A stretch of DNA of 27,068 nt from a virus: the IMG/VR virus record IMGVR_UViG_3300006793_000217, positions 1 through 27,068 of that record; one strand, written 5' to 3'. Positions 1 through 7,204 of the stretch are shown here, in pieces. Position numbers and translations under genes: made by a program. Below the pieces are notes generated by a model, which did no database searches, was not told where the DNA came from, and worked only from the letters and a program-made list of their open reading frames with translations. The first letter of the stretch is position 1. Each line of letters opens with the position of its first letter.

Positions 1-66
1 AACGAGCGATTATCGGATCTAGAACCCAAGATCGCCCGAATTCTCCCACGGGAAGGTCCAGTCCCC

Positions 67-291
67 ATGGAGATCTGGCTTTCTTTGGACAAGGATGTTA
101 TCGTAAGTAATGCCCTGAAGGGTTGCATAGAGGGAATCCTTGCCAATGCACCGTTGCATAACATGGACAATCCCCATATGCAAGAAACTTACGCTACAAT
201 TGCATTAAACATGGCTGAAGTCTTCCTTGCAGAGATTGCAAAGAGGCGAAACGAACTTGTCACGGAGAAACCCAATGAAGACGATTCTTGA
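67..291 (+). CDS. Small protein of unknown function, possibly 5'-truncated
   Basis: I do not recognise this 74-aa protein. It is acidic at the C-terminus and predicted mostly helical, with no transmembrane segment or Cys motif. The ATG at 67 is preceded by GGAAGG at 51-56, a 10-nt spacing. The reading frame is also open from base 1, so the true start may lie outside the window and this could be the 3' end of a longer gene. Its 3' end overlaps the next gene by 17 bp, which suggests translational coupling with the small membrane-protein genes that follow. Confidence 0.55.
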   Translation: MEIWLSLDKDVIVSNALKGCIEGILANAPLHNMDNPHMQETYATIALNMAEVFLAEIAKRRNELVTEKPNEDDS

Positions 292-499
292 TAACATCAA
301 AAGTAAGTTCTCGGACTGGTTGGCATCTGCTGACTCCAAGAGATTAGTAGCGACTGTGCTCACAGCAGTAGTGGTCACTGTAGGTACGTTCAACAATTGG
401 TTAACCGAGGACCAAGCACAGAACATTGCGGGTCTTGTGATCGCAGCAATCCTAGGTGACAGTTACCGTCCCATGAACCCTTCCAAACTCGAGGGTTGA
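275..499 (+). CDS. Small membrane protein, holin-like
   Basis: This 74-aa protein has a hydrophobic segment at about residues 24-39 and a second, weaker one at about 49-60, separated by a short polar turn (NWLTEDQAQ). A charged N-terminus and a short polar C-terminal tail complete it. This two-helix layout, with the second helix read as IAGLVIAAILG, resembles small phage holin-like proteins, but a lysis role is inferred only from topology; no endolysin gene is adjacent. The ATG at 275 is chosen over an upstream in-frame start because CACGGAG ends 7 nt before it. It overlaps the upstream gene and is followed within 3 nt by the next. Confidence 0.6.
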   Translation: MKTILDNIKSKFSDWLASADSKRLVATVLTAVVVTVGTFNNWLTEDQAQNIAGLVIAAILGDSYRPMNPSKLEG

Positions 500-501
500 C
501 A

Positions 502-843
502 ATGGGACGCAAACGCAGAGAGCGTAGGATGGATGAGCAACGGTTCACCGCAGACGGGTATTATAAGGGAACAGATAATACCGAAGCCCGACTGCACGGA
601 CTTAATGTGCCTCCCGTCGAACCTGCACCTCCGAAGAAGGAATCTCGATGGAACTACAAGATTTCTAAGACGGAGGCTAAGACTCAGAAGTCCTACGCCA
701 CTGCTGCCAAGCGTAACTCACTCGCCAATCTTATAAAGTGGGTATTAATTGCCCTTGGTGTCTTCTACGGGATTACCAAACTAGGAGGGATCAGCATGGG
801 TGATGGATTATTAGACCAAGTGAAAGGATTCTTTGGAAAATGA
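502..843 (+). CDS. Basic protein with C-terminal membrane helix
   Basis: This 113-aa protein begins with a very basic stretch (GRKRRERR), continues with a polar proline-rich middle, and has one hydrophobic helix near residues 75-92 (LIKWVLIALGVFYGI), then a short amphipathic tail ending DQVKGFFGK. It is probably a tail-anchored inner-membrane protein. A TTG at 496 is possible, but ATG 502 has GAGGG at 491-495, a 6-nt spacing. It lies 2 nt after the holin-like gene and its stop overlaps the next start (ATGA). The family is not recognised. A virion or lysis accessory role is only a guess from position. Confidence 0.55.
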   Translation: MGRKRRERRMDEQRFTADGYYKGTDNTEARLHGLNVPPVEPAPPKKESRWNYKISKTEAKTQKSYATAAKRNSLANLIKWVLIALGVFYGITKLGGISMGDGLLDQVKGFFGK

Positions 844-1052
844 GAACACGATTTATCAAGCCCGGTCACCGAAACAGAATGATGATTCGAGGACCGTTTA
901 CCGACGACACAATTACCATCTCAAAACACATATTGGGCTCAGGCTACGAAGCTGCCACACTTCTTCAGTTCTGGGGACATATTCTTTTCTGGAAGAGGAG
1001 AGCTCGTCTCCAAAGAAAGAAGGATCAACCTTCTCCCCAGAAAAAAGACTAA
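840..1052 (+). CDS. Small basic protein of unknown function
   Basis: This 70-aa basic protein has a lysine/arginine-rich C-terminus (KRRARLQRKKD) and a short aromatic-hydrophobic patch (LLQFWGHILFW). The ATG overlaps the preceding stop as ATGA, and AAGGA at 824-828 lies 11 nt upstream. A competing frame starting with TTG at 833 runs to 1069, but lacks the ATGA coupling. No family is recognised. About 50 bp of noncoding DNA follow, containing a TATAAATA element before the nuclease gene. Confidence 0.45.
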   Translation: MRTRFIKPGHRNRMMIRGPFTDDTITISKHILGSGYEAATLLQFWGHILFWKRRARLQRKKDQPSPQKKD

Positions 1053-1071
1053 CCAAATTTAGTACTTAATT

Positions 1072-1079
1072 TATAAATA
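1072..1079 (+). promoter_or_regulatory. TATAAATA element, T4-late-promoter-like
   Basis: The octamer TATAAATA sits 25 nt upstream of the nuclease ATG in a short intergenic gap. It matches the core of T4-type late promoters. No T4-type late sigma factor or sliding clamp gene is visible here, so this may equally be a generic AT-rich -10 region. Confidence 0.3.
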
Positions 1080-1104
1080 CGACCGAAGCGTTAGCGAGGG
1101 AGAG

Positions 1105-1470
1105 ATGGACACCCCACCACCCATATACGAAGACGAATTGTTCTACTTTTACCGTTGTACTCCCCAGAGAGTAATCGACGGAGACACAATAGTGTTGGAC
1201 ATTGATCTTGGGTTGAATATTTCGATTACGGAGCCTTGTCGACTCTCAGGGATAGACGCTCCTGAACTCCGAGGATTCACTCGCTACGAAGGGCTCGAGT
1301 CCAAAGCTTTCCTCACGCACCTTATAGATGGGGATCATAAATTTGCCTGTCAGACATACAAAGATCGTACAGGTAAGTACGGTAGATACATAGTCACCCT
1401 GTACATGGATGACGAGTGCATTAACGATATTATGATTGAGCGGGGGTATGCCAAGCCTTATGTCCAATAG
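1105..1470 (+). CDS. Staphylococcal nuclease-like (SNase/thermonuclease) endonuclease
   Basis: The 121-aa protein aligns by motif with the SNase (OB-fold) family of Ca-dependent nucleases. VIDGDTIVLDID (residues 23-34) carries the calcium-site aspartates. RLSGIDAPE (46-54) matches the conserved R-x-x-G-I-D-x-P-E element, so Arg46, Asp51 and Glu54 correspond to Arg35, Asp40 and Glu43 of the S. aureus enzyme. KYGRYIV (91-97) supplies the equivalent of Arg87 at Arg94. All key catalytic residues are present, so it should be active. There is no signal peptide, so it would act in the host cytoplasm, perhaps on host DNA or packaging intermediates. The start has GAGGGAGAG immediately upstream. It lies in the terminase cluster and its end overlaps the DUF3310-like gene. 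Confidence 0.88.
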   Translation: MDTPPPIYEDELFYFYRCTPQRVIDGDTIVLDIDLGLNISITEPCRLSGIDAPELRGFTRYEGLESKAFLTHLIDGDHKFACQTYKDRTGKYGRYIVTLYMDDECINDIMIERGYAKPYVQ

Positions 1471-1747
1471 AGATGAGTGGGAAGATCTTCCTGCATTTGA
1501 ATTCACTGATGAAAGACTCGGGGAGCGTGTAGACCATCCTAAACACTACTCCAGAGGATCAATAGAGACGATCCAAGCCATCATGGGTTTAGATCTCGAC
1601 CCGTGCGAGGGCAATGTCTTAAAATATGTATCGAGGCATCGAGATAAGAATGGGATCGAGGATCTTCACAAAGCGAAGAAGTATCTTGACCTTATGATAG
1701 AAAATTACGGAGCATGGTATGGGTCTTCTGGATCAAATAAAAGATAA
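1460..1747 (+). CDS. DUF3310-like phage protein
   Basis: The 95-aa product carries the hallmark pattern of the DUF3310 phage family: VDHPKHY near the N-terminus, a conserved helical segment with GNVLKYVSRHRDK, then EDLHKAKKYLDLMI. The family is common in phage genomes and sometimes labelled a nucleotide-kinase-like protein, but its function is unproven. The start is uncertain: ATG 1460 overlaps the nuclease end by 11 nt, while ATG 1448 and TTG 1436 are in frame upstream. The 3' end overlaps the terminase start by 29 nt, so the two are probably co-translated. Confidence 0.82.
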   Translation: MSNRDEWEDLPAFEFTDERLGERVDHPKHYSRGSIETIQAIMGLDLDPCEGNVLKYVSRHRDKNGIEDLHKAKKYLDLMIENYGAWYGSSGSNKR

Positions 1748-3227
1748 AGACACAGTATTCCATGGTTTACGCCCCAAATGGACTGCTTACATCCCTCATG
1801 ATCCGACAGCCAAACAATTAGCGTATTTGATGCTTCCTCATCGAGAAGCTTTTTACGGGGGGGCAGCGGGGGGTGGCAAATCGGACGCTTTGCTCATGGG
1901 AGCTCTACAATACGTCGACGTGCCCGGCTACGCAGCCATGATCTTCCGAAAAACCCTTTCTGACCTAAAACAACCCGGCGCCCTACTCGACCGAGCCCAT
2001 GCTTGGCTATCAAATACCCCTGCCAAATGGAATGCTGGCGAGCACACCTATTACTTCCCCACGTACGACAGCAATGGGAACCCCGCAGAGCCCTCCAAAA
2101 TGACGTTTGGCTACATTGGGAAGACTGACGCCTACACACGCTATCAGGGCATAGAACTGCAGTACTGTGCGTTTGACGAGCTCACACAGCACTGGGAAGA
2201 CGATTATCTCTACCTTTTCTCCAGAATTAGGCGTAATCGGTGTCCTGAACACGGAAATGACCGAGATCCGACCTGTAAGGACTGCGATTTACGTTCCTCA
2301 GTGCCAATCAGGATGAGATCTGCCTCCAACCCCGGTGGCGTAGGTCACCAATGGGTTCGTGATCGATTCGACATTGGTCCATCTCCCGATCCAGACGATC
2401 CCACCAAAGAACGCTATGTAGGCAGGCATCCTGACCGACCCTACATCCCTGCATACATTTCAGACAACCCTTTCCTCGATCAAGACGAGTACAACATCGG
2501 TCTAGACCAACTCGACCCTGTTACTCGAGCCCAATTACAGGCAGGAGACTGGGGAGTCAGTGCAGATTCTCGATTTAACCGAGATTGGGCGAGATATTAC
2601 AGTATTCGAGGACCAAATCTCTGTATGGGTAAGGATGGAAAGGGCGAAGCTCATCCTATCGACTCCCTCCAGAAAATATTTGCAACAATAGATCCTGCTG
2701 CCTCGTCGAGGGAGGGACCGGGGGATAAGGATATTTGGCGTAAGCAAGCCAGTTATACCGTGATCTCTACCTTTGGTTTGACCCAAGACTACAATCTTGT
2801 CTGGCTCGACATGCGTAGATTCCGTAAAGAGATCCCTGACATTCTCCAAGAAGTTAGGAATGTGTACAAAAAGTGGCAACCCCAGTACTTTGTCTGCGAA
2901 TCTTCAGGTCTTGGTAAGGGGGCATACCAAATGCTTCTAAAATGTGGGCTCCCCGTTAAACCTGTACACCCACACTACGATAAACTTGTCCGTGCAACGG
3001 ATGCCATGAATCGTATGCAGCAGGGCAAGATCTGGTTACCTCAAACTGCAGGTTGGCTAGGGGATTGTGAGAAAGAGCTATTCACATGGACTGCTCACCC
3101 ACAACAAAGTGATGATATTATTGACACTTTAGCCTATGCTGCCAAAGAAGTTAGTTGGGAAGCTTCGCATGAGGAGAGAAGTATGGTCGAACTGTACTCC
3201 ATAAACGATCTCCCTTCCGTCTTCTAG
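1719..3227 (+). CDS. terL: Terminase large subunit (packaging ATPase/nuclease)
   Basis: The 502-aa protein is the DNA-packaging motor. The N-terminal ATPase has a Walker A motif GGAAGGGKS (residues 47-55) and a Walker B strand ending AFDE (Asp153, Glu154). The coupling-type motif SASNPGG is at 201-207. The C-terminal RNase-H-like nuclease shows ATIDPA (Asp325), an acidic residue in FVCESSG (Glu394) and SDDIIDTLAYA (Asp465/466/469). Length is typical. Between Walker B and SASNPGG lies a C-x2-H-x7-C-x2-C cluster (Cys175, His178, Cys186, Cys189) that could bind zinc. The ATG at 1719 has CGGAG 7 nt upstream. Its stop codon overlaps the convergent gene's stop in a shared CTAG. No small terminase is recognised in the window. 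Confidence 0.95.
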   Translation: MGLLDQIKDKDTVFHGLRPKWTAYIPHDPTAKQLAYLMLPHREAFYGGAAGGGKSDALLMGALQYVDVPGYAAMIFRKTLSDLKQPGALLDRAHAWLSNTPAKWNAGEHTYYFPTYDSNGNPAEPSKMTFGYIGKTDAYTRYQGIELQYCAFDELTQHWEDDYLYLFSRIRRNRCPEHGNDRDPTCKDCDLRSSVPIRMRSASNPGGVGHQWVRDRFDIGPSPDPDDPTKERYVGRHPDRPYIPAYISDNPFLDQDEYNIGLDQLDPVTRAQLQAGDWGVSADSRFNRDWARYYSIRGPNLCMGKDGKGEAHPIDSLQKIFATIDPAASSREGPGDKDIWRKQASYTVISTFGLTQDYNLVWLDMRRFRKEIPDILQEVRNVYKKWQPQYFVCESSGLGKGAYQMLLKCGLPVKPVHPHYDKLVRATDAMNRMQQGKIWLPQTAGWLGDCEKELFTWTAHPQQSDDIIDTLAYAAKEVSWEASHEERSMVELYSINDLPSVF

Positions 3228-3499
3228 TCATCATAAATTGTCGTGATAGCTGGTTTATCTTGACCACAGTTACATTTAACAGCCCGCACTAGCTTAACAA
3301 TTTCTTCTGGACCATGGTCGTAGAAGTTCTGCACCATCATAACTGCTTGATTAGCCATTTGCGTATTTGCATTTGCTTGAGATGTGGTTATCGCTATTTG
3401 ATTTTCCACTTTCTGAACTCGATATTCCCCAAGCCAGATGGATGCAGCTAAAACTAAAACTAGGATGAAGTTTAAAGCATTCTTCAACTTATCTTTCAT
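3224..3499 (-). CDS. Small membrane-anchored protein, last gene of minus-strand cassette
   Basis: This 91-aa protein has an N-terminal membrane helix (about residues 9-25, ALNFILVLVLAASIWLG), then a polar alanine/glutamine-rich helical stretch and a C-terminal region with a CNC motif. The layout fits an N-in membrane protein with an extended soluble or periplasmic domain. This is spanin-like only in outline, and I do not claim that function. Its ATG begins one base after the phosphoesterase stop on the same strand, so the two are co-translated. It converges on terL, sharing a CTAG. Confidence 0.6.
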   Translation of the reverse strand: MKDKLKNALNFILVLVLAASIWLGEYRVQKVENQIAITTSQANANTQMANQAVMMVQNFYDHGPEEIVKLVRAVKCNCGQDKPAITTIYDD

Positions 3500-3500
3500 A

Positions 3501-4403
3501 TCACCGTGCCTCTATAATCTCGTACTGGATACCTTTCTGCATAGCGTCAGAGGTGTCCTGAAAGAACAACCTCAGCCAGTATGCACCGATGGGCTTTGGT
3601 GGGGCTTCTCGCTCCACATGCCACCCATCAAAGCCATCCTTAAATTCCTCTTTGTAAGTAGGAATACAGATGTGAGTTTGAACGTCGTGATATGTTTTGT
3701 TGCGACCTAATCTTAATCTTACCAGATCGAGCTTCCATGACTCATGGATATGTCCACTAATTACGATATGGGGGTCGGGAAGATACACTGCCTTCCTATT
3801 TGTTTTGATTACGCCCTTGGTCACAGGACCGCCCCCGCCCGCACCATGGCTGTAGTGGAGTATCAAGGTTCGACCTACAGTCTTTTTACCTTTATCATGA
3901 AGTGCGAATCGAATAAAGCCCGAGTACCCACCGCTATGTATTTTGTAGCCAGTACGGAATCTCAGCTGTTCTGTCATTCGTTCAATGAGATCCGTTTCCT
4001 GCCTTTTCAGGATGTTGGCTTCGTGGTTACCTCGAGCAATCATGATTATCTGGTCAGCATAAGGCTCAAAGAAATCGCAGGAGGTGTTCACAAGAGCATC
4101 TAGGTACTCAGGAACCTGATGTTCTGGGCGAAGATCAGCCTTGTTGGACCGGGGGTCATATTTGCCCTGCATTGCGCAAAACCAGTCGCCGCAGTCAATT
4201 ATTCCAGCCTGCCTCTCCCGAGCCTGTTTAAGATGTTTTATTTGCATCTCATGATTGCTCTTGGGGTTGTCCCAATGCCTATCAGAAGTTAGTAGAAACC
4301 ATTGCTCCCACTTAGCTGGTGTAGGCTTCGCCTGCATGATGACAGAGAAAACATTTCGATTTAATTTTGCTACGTGATAGTTCGGATCAAATTTTTTAGG
4401 CAA
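3501..4403 (-). CDS. Calcineurin-like metallophosphoesterase
   Basis: The 300-aa protein has the full set of metal-ligand motifs of the calcineurin-like phosphoesterase superfamily in order: a D-x-H variant in TSDRHWDN (Asp41, His43), CGDW (Asp73), ARGNHE (Asn126, His127), LHYSHG (His183/His186) and SGHIHES (His218, His220). It should be a two-metal hydrolase acting on a phosphomonoester or diester; the substrate cannot be read from sequence. The start is TTG at 4403, supported by AAGGAG 6 nt upstream that overlaps the preceding gene's stop. It is the middle gene of a minus-strand operon between a carbohydrate-binding-like structural protein and a membrane protein. It could process nucleic acid, nucleotides or a surface phosphate group. 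Confidence 0.88.
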   Translation of the reverse strand: MPKKFDPNYHVAKLNRNVFSVIMQAKPTPAKWEQWFLLTSDRHWDNPKSNHEMQIKHLKQARERQAGIIDCGDWFCAMQGKYDPRSNKADLRPEHQVPEYLDALVNTSCDFFEPYADQIIMIARGNHEANILKRQETDLIERMTEQLRFRTGYKIHSGGYSGFIRFALHDKGKKTVGRTLILHYSHGAGGGGPVTKGVIKTNRKAVYLPDPHIVISGHIHESWKLDLVRLRLGRNKTYHDVQTHICIPTYKEEFKDGFDGWHVEREAPPKPIGAYWLRLFFQDTSDAMQKGIQYEIIEAR

Positions 4404-4413
4404 CGGAGACTCC

Positions 4414-5751
4414 TTAATCAGAGGCTAGAGAATCTGCAATAGAGGGACTCGCTGCAGAAGGAAGTTGAATTCCGAGTCCCTTTCTGAATACAGTTTGAAA
4501 TTTTCCTGCATCGCTGTTACTAACGGTGTAGCTGAAAGTATCATCTTTTCTAAATACTCCAGCCCCCATGATAACAACTGCATTAACTCCCCCATGATAC
4601 ACTACAGGTCCGAATTGGAGCTCATCAATATATACAGTTTTTCCTGTAGTCAATCCTCCTGCGAGGGTGATAGATATTGCAAAATCGGAAGGAATTACAG
4701 TTGGAATGTTTATATACATGTGTTTCAGAGTCCAACTAGTAGTAGAAGATAGGGTAGAAGCATTCATTGTGACTTTTTCCGAAGAACTGGCAGTAAACCC
4801 AGTCCCTATGAATTTAACTTCTAGCGTCCCTGCTCCAATCCCAGATTCTGCTTTGACATAGAAGGCTAGGCAATATCGTCGATACCGCTCTATAGATCCT
4901 GCAACTAAAGCTTGGGTGTAGTCCCACTCCTTAGATCCATCCCCCACGAAGGACATGGCGTACGTACCTTTGTACGGTGATGCACTCCTAGCAGCAGCAT
5001 CATCATTCTTTACCCATGTACCCACTGTAGACGCATCCGTCCAAGTTTCAAAATCTGAATTTGTTAAATGTGATGTTGTATTTAATTTCAGCGGATTGAG
5101 ACTAGGACCTGATCCACTTCCTGAGACTTCAGCAGAGTAACCTTCACTACCAATTGTCCCACCCCATTCAAAAGATTCATTATTTTCTGTGATCTCTGAG
5201 ACTACTGAATCTGTGACGCAGGCAATTGTCAAAGAATCTGAAGTGGGTCCCATTTCACTAGTGACCCCATTGTATGCTTCGTAAGCTATAGAACCGATTG
5301 TAGGAGAGTTATATCCATCCAGAATTGAGTCTAGTAAGACAGTCCCTGCAGTAGAGTTTGTCTTACTTTCTGTAACAGAGCTAACAGTTATTACATTTCT
5401 AAGTATGGACTGTGAAGTAGCATTCATATCATTGATAATCTCAATGAGTGTCCCTTCCCACCCAGCTGTCGTAGTAAAATGGTCTAAAACTAGGTCATCA
5501 TTATTTAATACTGAATCTATCTTAGCTGTCAAAGAAGCGATCCATCCAACGGTTGCATTTTTAAAACCGTCGAAGATTATGGTATTATCACTATAGAGAG
5601 CTATGGGAGCACTGTTGGCTTGCATCTCAGTTTCGATCTGACTTCGGTCAGTTTCTAAATCTGAAACAATTGTCACAAAGTCATTTATTCGTTGAACATA
5701 TTCACCAATTACTTCAAAAAGGTTGGTATACTGGCTGGCTGTAAGTCCCAT
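4414..5751 (-). CDS. Predicted virion surface protein with CBM-like beta-sandwich
   Basis: The 445-aa protein has a helical/coiled N-terminal part (about residues 1-120), a Ser/Thr-rich middle, and at about residues 229-388 a jelly-roll pattern resembling carbohydrate-binding module 4/9-type domains: TNSDFETW, then a YKGTYAMSF strand, YRRYCLAFYVKA and a YIDELQFGP closing strand. Such domains occur in phage fibres and decoration proteins that touch glycans. The start is chosen at ATG 5751, with GGAA about 9 nt upstream; a TTG at 5802 would add 17 residues but falls inside the inverted repeat. It is the first gene of the minus-strand cassette and is transcribed away from the head operon. Confidence 0.6.
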   Translation of the reverse strand: MGLTASQYTNLFEVIGEYVQRINDFVTIVSDLETDRSQIETEMQANSAPIALYSDNTIIFDGFKNATVGWIASLTAKIDSVLNNDDLVLDHFTTTAGWEGTLIEIINDMNATSQSILRNVITVSSVTESKTNSTAGTVLLDSILDGYNSPTIGSIAYEAYNGVTSEMGPTSDSLTIACVTDSVVSEITENNESFEWGGTIGSEGYSAEVSGSGSGPSLNPLKLNTTSHLTNSDFETWTDASTVGTWVKNDDAAARSASPYKGTYAMSFVGDGSKEWDYTQALVAGSIERYRRYCLAFYVKAESGIGAGTLEVKFIGTGFTASSSEKVTMNASTLSSTTSWTLKHMYINIPTVIPSDFAISITLAGGLTTGKTVYIDELQFGPVVYHGGVNAVVIMGAGVFRKDDTFSYTVSNSDAGKFQTVFRKGLGIQLPSAASPSIADSLASD

Positions 5752-5791
5752 TGTATTGAGTTCCGTTATTTGGGTTGTCTTTAATAATGAT

Positions 5792-5819
5792 TTTGATAAC
5801 AAAATAATTTGTTATCAAA
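5792..5819. promoter_or_regulatory. Perfect 12-bp inverted repeat, likely operator or hairpin
   Basis: TTTGATAACAAA (5792-5803) and its exact complement TTTGTTATCAAA (5808-5819) are separated by ATAA. The element lies in the divergent region between the minus-strand cassette and the head operon, and its right arm overlaps the proposed -35 hexamer of the head promoter. The symmetry fits a dimeric DNA-binding protein; a hairpin in the minus transcript leader is the alternative. Confidence 0.6.
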
Positions 5820-5837
5820 CGAAGATTCATATATTAT
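5809..5837 (+). promoter_or_regulatory. Predicted sigma70-type promoter for head operon
   Basis: TTGTTA (5809-5814) and TATTAT (5832-5837) are separated by 17 nt, upstream of the head-operon start at 5886. The -35 lies within the inverted repeat, so occupancy there would block transcription. A GAGG ribosome-binding site is at 5871-5874. The surrounding DNA is very AT-rich, so a chance match is possible. Confidence 0.4.
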
Positions 5838-5885
5838 ATTATAAGAATACCTGTAGAATGTATTTTATACGAGGTAGATATTTTA

Positions 5886-7175
5886 ATGCGTTTTAAAAAA
5901 CCAATCGTCACTACTGGTGTTTATACCATACCGGGCGATAAACCACGAAAAGTAAAAATTGATAGTCAACGTCTTTCGCACTGGGAAACCCAGTTCAATA
6001 AAATGAAAGACGCTGGTGTATCGGTTCCTGCCCCTTGGAACCACAGCGAGAAGGCGATGCCAATGTCTTCTGGTGATGATGGGACTTTACCACGCAGTGA
6101 TATGAATGCTGGGTGGTGGGAAAACCTTTGGGTAGAGGACGGAACTTTGTGGGGAGAATTAGAAGTTCCCCAAAGTGAAGATGCTGTCAAAATTGGTAAG
6201 AACGTAAAAGAAACCTCTATTTATGTCAGACCTGACTTTAAAGATGGATCTGGTAATGAATGGAAGGATTCTTTAATGCACATTGCATTAGTTACGCATC
6301 CCATAGAGAATGGGCAAGGTAACTTTATGCCAGTTGGAGATGAGGCAGGATTGGCTCTCTCTATGTCACATTTAACGGAGCCACTTGAAATGGCATCACC
6401 AGAAAAAGCTGAAGAACAACTTAATGCCAACCCTGTTGGTCTTAAGCCTGAACGTGAGAACTCTGCGAACGGAGTTCCCGCTTTGTTGGATGCCCTCAGA
6501 GCAGTCGCAATTGACTTACCTGAAGATACCAACGATACTAATTTTACGGAAAGACTTTTGGTTGCTTTACGTCAGAAGAAAGCTTCTGAACATCCAGAAG
6601 AGAAATCTGTTTCACAACCACCGGAGGGCGCAAAGGAACAACCTGCGCCAGTTGCTATGTCACAAAAAAGTGAAGAAAACGTAGAGGCAACCACCGATGA
6701 TACGCAATTGGAAGAGGTAGTAATGTCTCATCCTAAATTCCAAGCTGCCCAGAATACCGTCAAATTTTTGATGGGTCATATTGGGAATCAGCACAAGGAA
6801 CAACTTGCTGTTCGTCGTGATAGTCTCATTAAAGAAGGAAAAATTACTGAAGAATATGCTGGGCAACATTTAAATCCATCGATTGATGGGTTCCAGATGT
6901 CCTTCGGTGATGATGGAAGCGTTGCAGAATGCGCAGCAGCCAAAATTATGGATGCTTTAGAAGCTGCAACGTCCTTAACTACTAATATCTTGGGGGGATC
7001 AAGTTCTAACCAAGACCTTAACAAACTCGCTTTGGCTATGTCGCAGTCGGGTGTTACTGGACTTCCAGTAGGGTTAAACCTACAAGAAGAAGCAAATCCT
7101 TCAGTTGGGGATGAAACTTCTCCTGATGATGTTGCTTTGGAATTCCTAAAAAACACCGGACATGTAAAAAGCTAA
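5886..7175 (+). CDS. Capsid maturation protease fused to scaffold-like domain
   Basis: The 429-aa protein has an N-terminal half (about residues 1-150) resembling Mu gpI-like prohead proteases. Features include APWNHS (His53), DMNAGWWENLWVEDGTLWGELEVP-type strands, ETSI (candidate Ser111) and HIALVTHP (His132/His138). The C-terminal half is charged, Glu/Gln-rich and predicted helical (about 150-429), as expected for a scaffold that fills the procapsid and is then cleaved. It directly precedes the decoration and capsid genes, the usual position for a protease/scaffold. The catalytic assignment is inferred from motif position rather than alignment. Confidence 0.72.
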   Translation: MRFKKPIVTTGVYTIPGDKPRKVKIDSQRLSHWETQFNKMKDAGVSVPAPWNHSEKAMPMSSGDDGTLPRSDMNAGWWENLWVEDGTLWGELEVPQSEDAVKIGKNVKETSIYVRPDFKDGSGNEWKDSLMHIALVTHPIENGQGNFMPVGDEAGLALSMSHLTEPLEMASPEKAEEQLNANPVGLKPERENSANGVPALLDALRAVAIDLPEDTNDTNFTERLLVALRQKKASEHPEEKSVSQPPEGAKEQPAPVAMSQKSEENVEATTDDTQLEEVVMSHPKFQAAQNTVKFLMGHIGNQHKEQLAVRRDSLIKEGKITEEYAGQHLNPSIDGFQMSFGDDGSVAECAAAKIMDALEAATSLTTNILGGSSSNQDLNKLALAMSQSGVTGLPVGLNLQEEANPSVGDETSPDDVALEFLKNTGHVKS

Positions 7176-7204
7176 TTTATCCCCCCTATGAAAGGTAAGA
7201 GGAT

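Noticed and set aside
833-1069. TTG-started frame overlapping the 70-aa basic gene
   Set aside because: The ATGA overlap and ATG start favour the 840-1052 frame; this one begins with a rare codon.
4465-5596. Several plus-strand frames opposite the CBM-like gene
   Set aside because: They are short, overlap one another and lack start signals; the minus-strand frame covers the region continuously.
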